Part shown: positions 63,258 through 64,000 of the stretch, one piece after another
Layout of the letters: each line of letters opens with the position of its first letter
Numbering within the stretch: the stretch's first letter is position 1
DNA from: DASYQV01 sp036005125
Lineage (GTDB): Bacteria; Acidobacteriota; Vicinamibacteria; Vicinamibacterales; UBA2999
Reading direction: 5' to 3'
Length of the DNA: 64,000 nucleotides
Assembly: GCA_036005125.1 (NCBI GenBank)
Contig: DASYQV010000020.1
Location: 1-64,000 of the forward strand
The notes under the pieces: model-generated
Database searches by the model: none
What the model was told of the DNA's origin: nothing
What the model saw: the letters and a program-made list of their open reading frames with translations, nothing else
Program-made: the position numbers and the translations under genes

Positions 63258-64000
63258 TCAGAAGGTCACGAACATTTTCTCGAGCCGTTCGCGGGCGGCC
63301 GCGGCCCGGCTCAGCACCTCGATCGGATTGCCGGTATCCGCCACCTCGAACATGAGCGGTCCGTCGTAGCCGATCTTCTGAGTTGCCATCATCGCGACAT
63401 CCCAGTCGATCGATCCCGCGAACGGAACGAGGTGCTCGTCGCGCGCGCGCCGGTTGTCGTGCACGTGCGTGGAGAGCACATGTCCAGATATCGTTTCCAC
63501 GGCCTCGGCGAGATCGCCGAGCAGGTGCGCGTGGCCGTAGTCGAGGCACACGCCGGCGTCCACCCCTTCCAACTCGTCCTCGATCAGCCTCGTGAGCGCG
63601 AGGGGGGTGCAAAGCGCGTTGGGAATCACCTCCAGCGCGACGCGGACGCCAACCGCTGCCGCAAGCGATGCGATCTCCTCGACGCTCCGCCGCGCCGCCG
63701 CAGGATGGTTATCGCTTGCCGGCGGCCGCTCCGCGTCCGGGATCCCGAGGTGCACGACCAGATAGCGATAGGGCACGATACGCGCCACCTCCAGCGCGGC
63801 GTGCGTTTCCTCGATCGCTGCCTTCCGACGCGTCTCATCACCCGAGGCGTTCGAGAAAGGCCCGACCCATTGGCCACGCTTCATTGCCTCGACGATTGGC
63901 GCGTGCATCGAATGGAACTCCAGCCGGGTGTCCGCCAGCCACTCGCCCAGCTCGCGGATGGCGGCAGCGTCGCGGTAGTCGAAATGTGAGCGTGTCGCGA
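63258..64000 (-). CDS. Sugar phosphate isomerase/epimerase-type TIM-barrel protein (5' end outside the window)
   Basis: The reading frame is open from the right edge (reading SHFDYRDAAAIRELGEWLADTRLEFHSMHAP, in which the ATG at 63908 is internal) to its stop at 63258. At least 247 residues are visible. AP endonuclease 2/xylose isomerase-like features include VPYRYLVVHLGIPD, VALEVIPNALCTPLALTRLIE, GVCLDYGHAHLLGDLAEAVETI, THVHDNRRARDEHLVPFAGSIDW and LMFEVAD. These carry the expected metal ligands (Glu, Asp/His, His, Glu). The substrate cannot be told. It lies 5 nt upstream of asnS on the same strand. Confidence 0.88.
   Translation of the reverse strand, partial: ATRSHFDYRDAAAIRELGEWLADTRLEFHSMHAPIVEAMKRGQWVGPFSNASGDETRRKAAIEETHAALEVARIVPYRYLVVHLGIPDAERPPASDNHPAAARRSVEEIASLAAAVGVRVALEVIPNALCTPLALTRLIEDELEGVDAGVCLDYGHAHLLGDLAEAVETISGHVLSTHVHDNRRARDEHLVPFAGSIDWDVAMMATQKIGYDGPLMFEVADTGNPIEVLSRAAAARERLEKMFVTF

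Overview
This window is high-GC, gene-dense chromosomal DNA from a Gram-negative bacterium. It has TatA/TatC, an outer-membrane barrel, a lipoprotein and type IVa pili. My best guess is an acidobacterium of the Vicinamibacteria type, or failing that a myxobacteria-like deltaproteobacterium. This rests on the pilus gene order, the archaeal-type ProS, the SMC and OMP families and the repeat-filled spacers. It is an inference, because no rRNA or phylogenetic marker was compared. No tRNA, rRNA, transposase, phage gene or CRISPR array was seen.

Layout. 1-216: start of an EF-G-like GTPase (minus, cut by the edge). 824-4993: a nitrogen block of amtB, a small secreted protein, a PII protein and argG, with sigma-54 promoters before amtB and PII. 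5244-9977 (minus): Yip1-like membrane protein, MacA-like adaptor and two FtsX-type permeases. 10083-11102: outer-membrane protein. 11229-31580: a large type IV pilus locus (pilB, pilT, pilC, pilS, pilR, two pilins, a VKOR-DsbA fusion, an ABC ATPase and permease, a TPR protein, pilD, a second kinase, three minor pilins, a coiled-coil periplasmic protein and a second sigma-54 activator). The order resembles the Myxococcus pil cluster. 31716-44122: aroB divergent from nadB, then proS, a HEAT-like protein, tatC, tatA, an S41 protease and smc. 44302-48958: a DUF4097 lipoprotein, an M48 protease, a GDPD and a PQQ-type beta-propeller protein. 49054-64000 (minus): a cupredoxin, then the classic translation/RNA operon read from the right: sugar isomerase-like gene, asnS, rimO, rimP, nusA, infB, ylxP, rbfA, nrnA, truB, rpsO, pnp.

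How the genes fit together. Ammonium import (AmtB), its PII partner and ArgG form a nitrogen group under sigma-54 control. PilS/PilR and the second kinase/activator pair sit in the pilus locus, where sigma-54 elements precede both major pilins and the minor pilin genes. The VKOR-DsbA fusion next to pilins with two cysteines suggests a local disulfide-forming system. The TatA/TatC pair could export the cupredoxin, which has a twin-arginine leader.

The least ordinary signal is in the spacers. At least a dozen hold degenerate short tandem units, most with a 7-bp period (others 9 or 11), followed by inverted copies. The sequence differs from spacer to spacer but the architecture repeats, and several genes take their last codons and stop from these arrays. 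Separate palindromic families (a CGTAGGCC double palindrome and a 37-nt hairpin with a fixed GATATCGAG loop and two covarying pairs) are also present.
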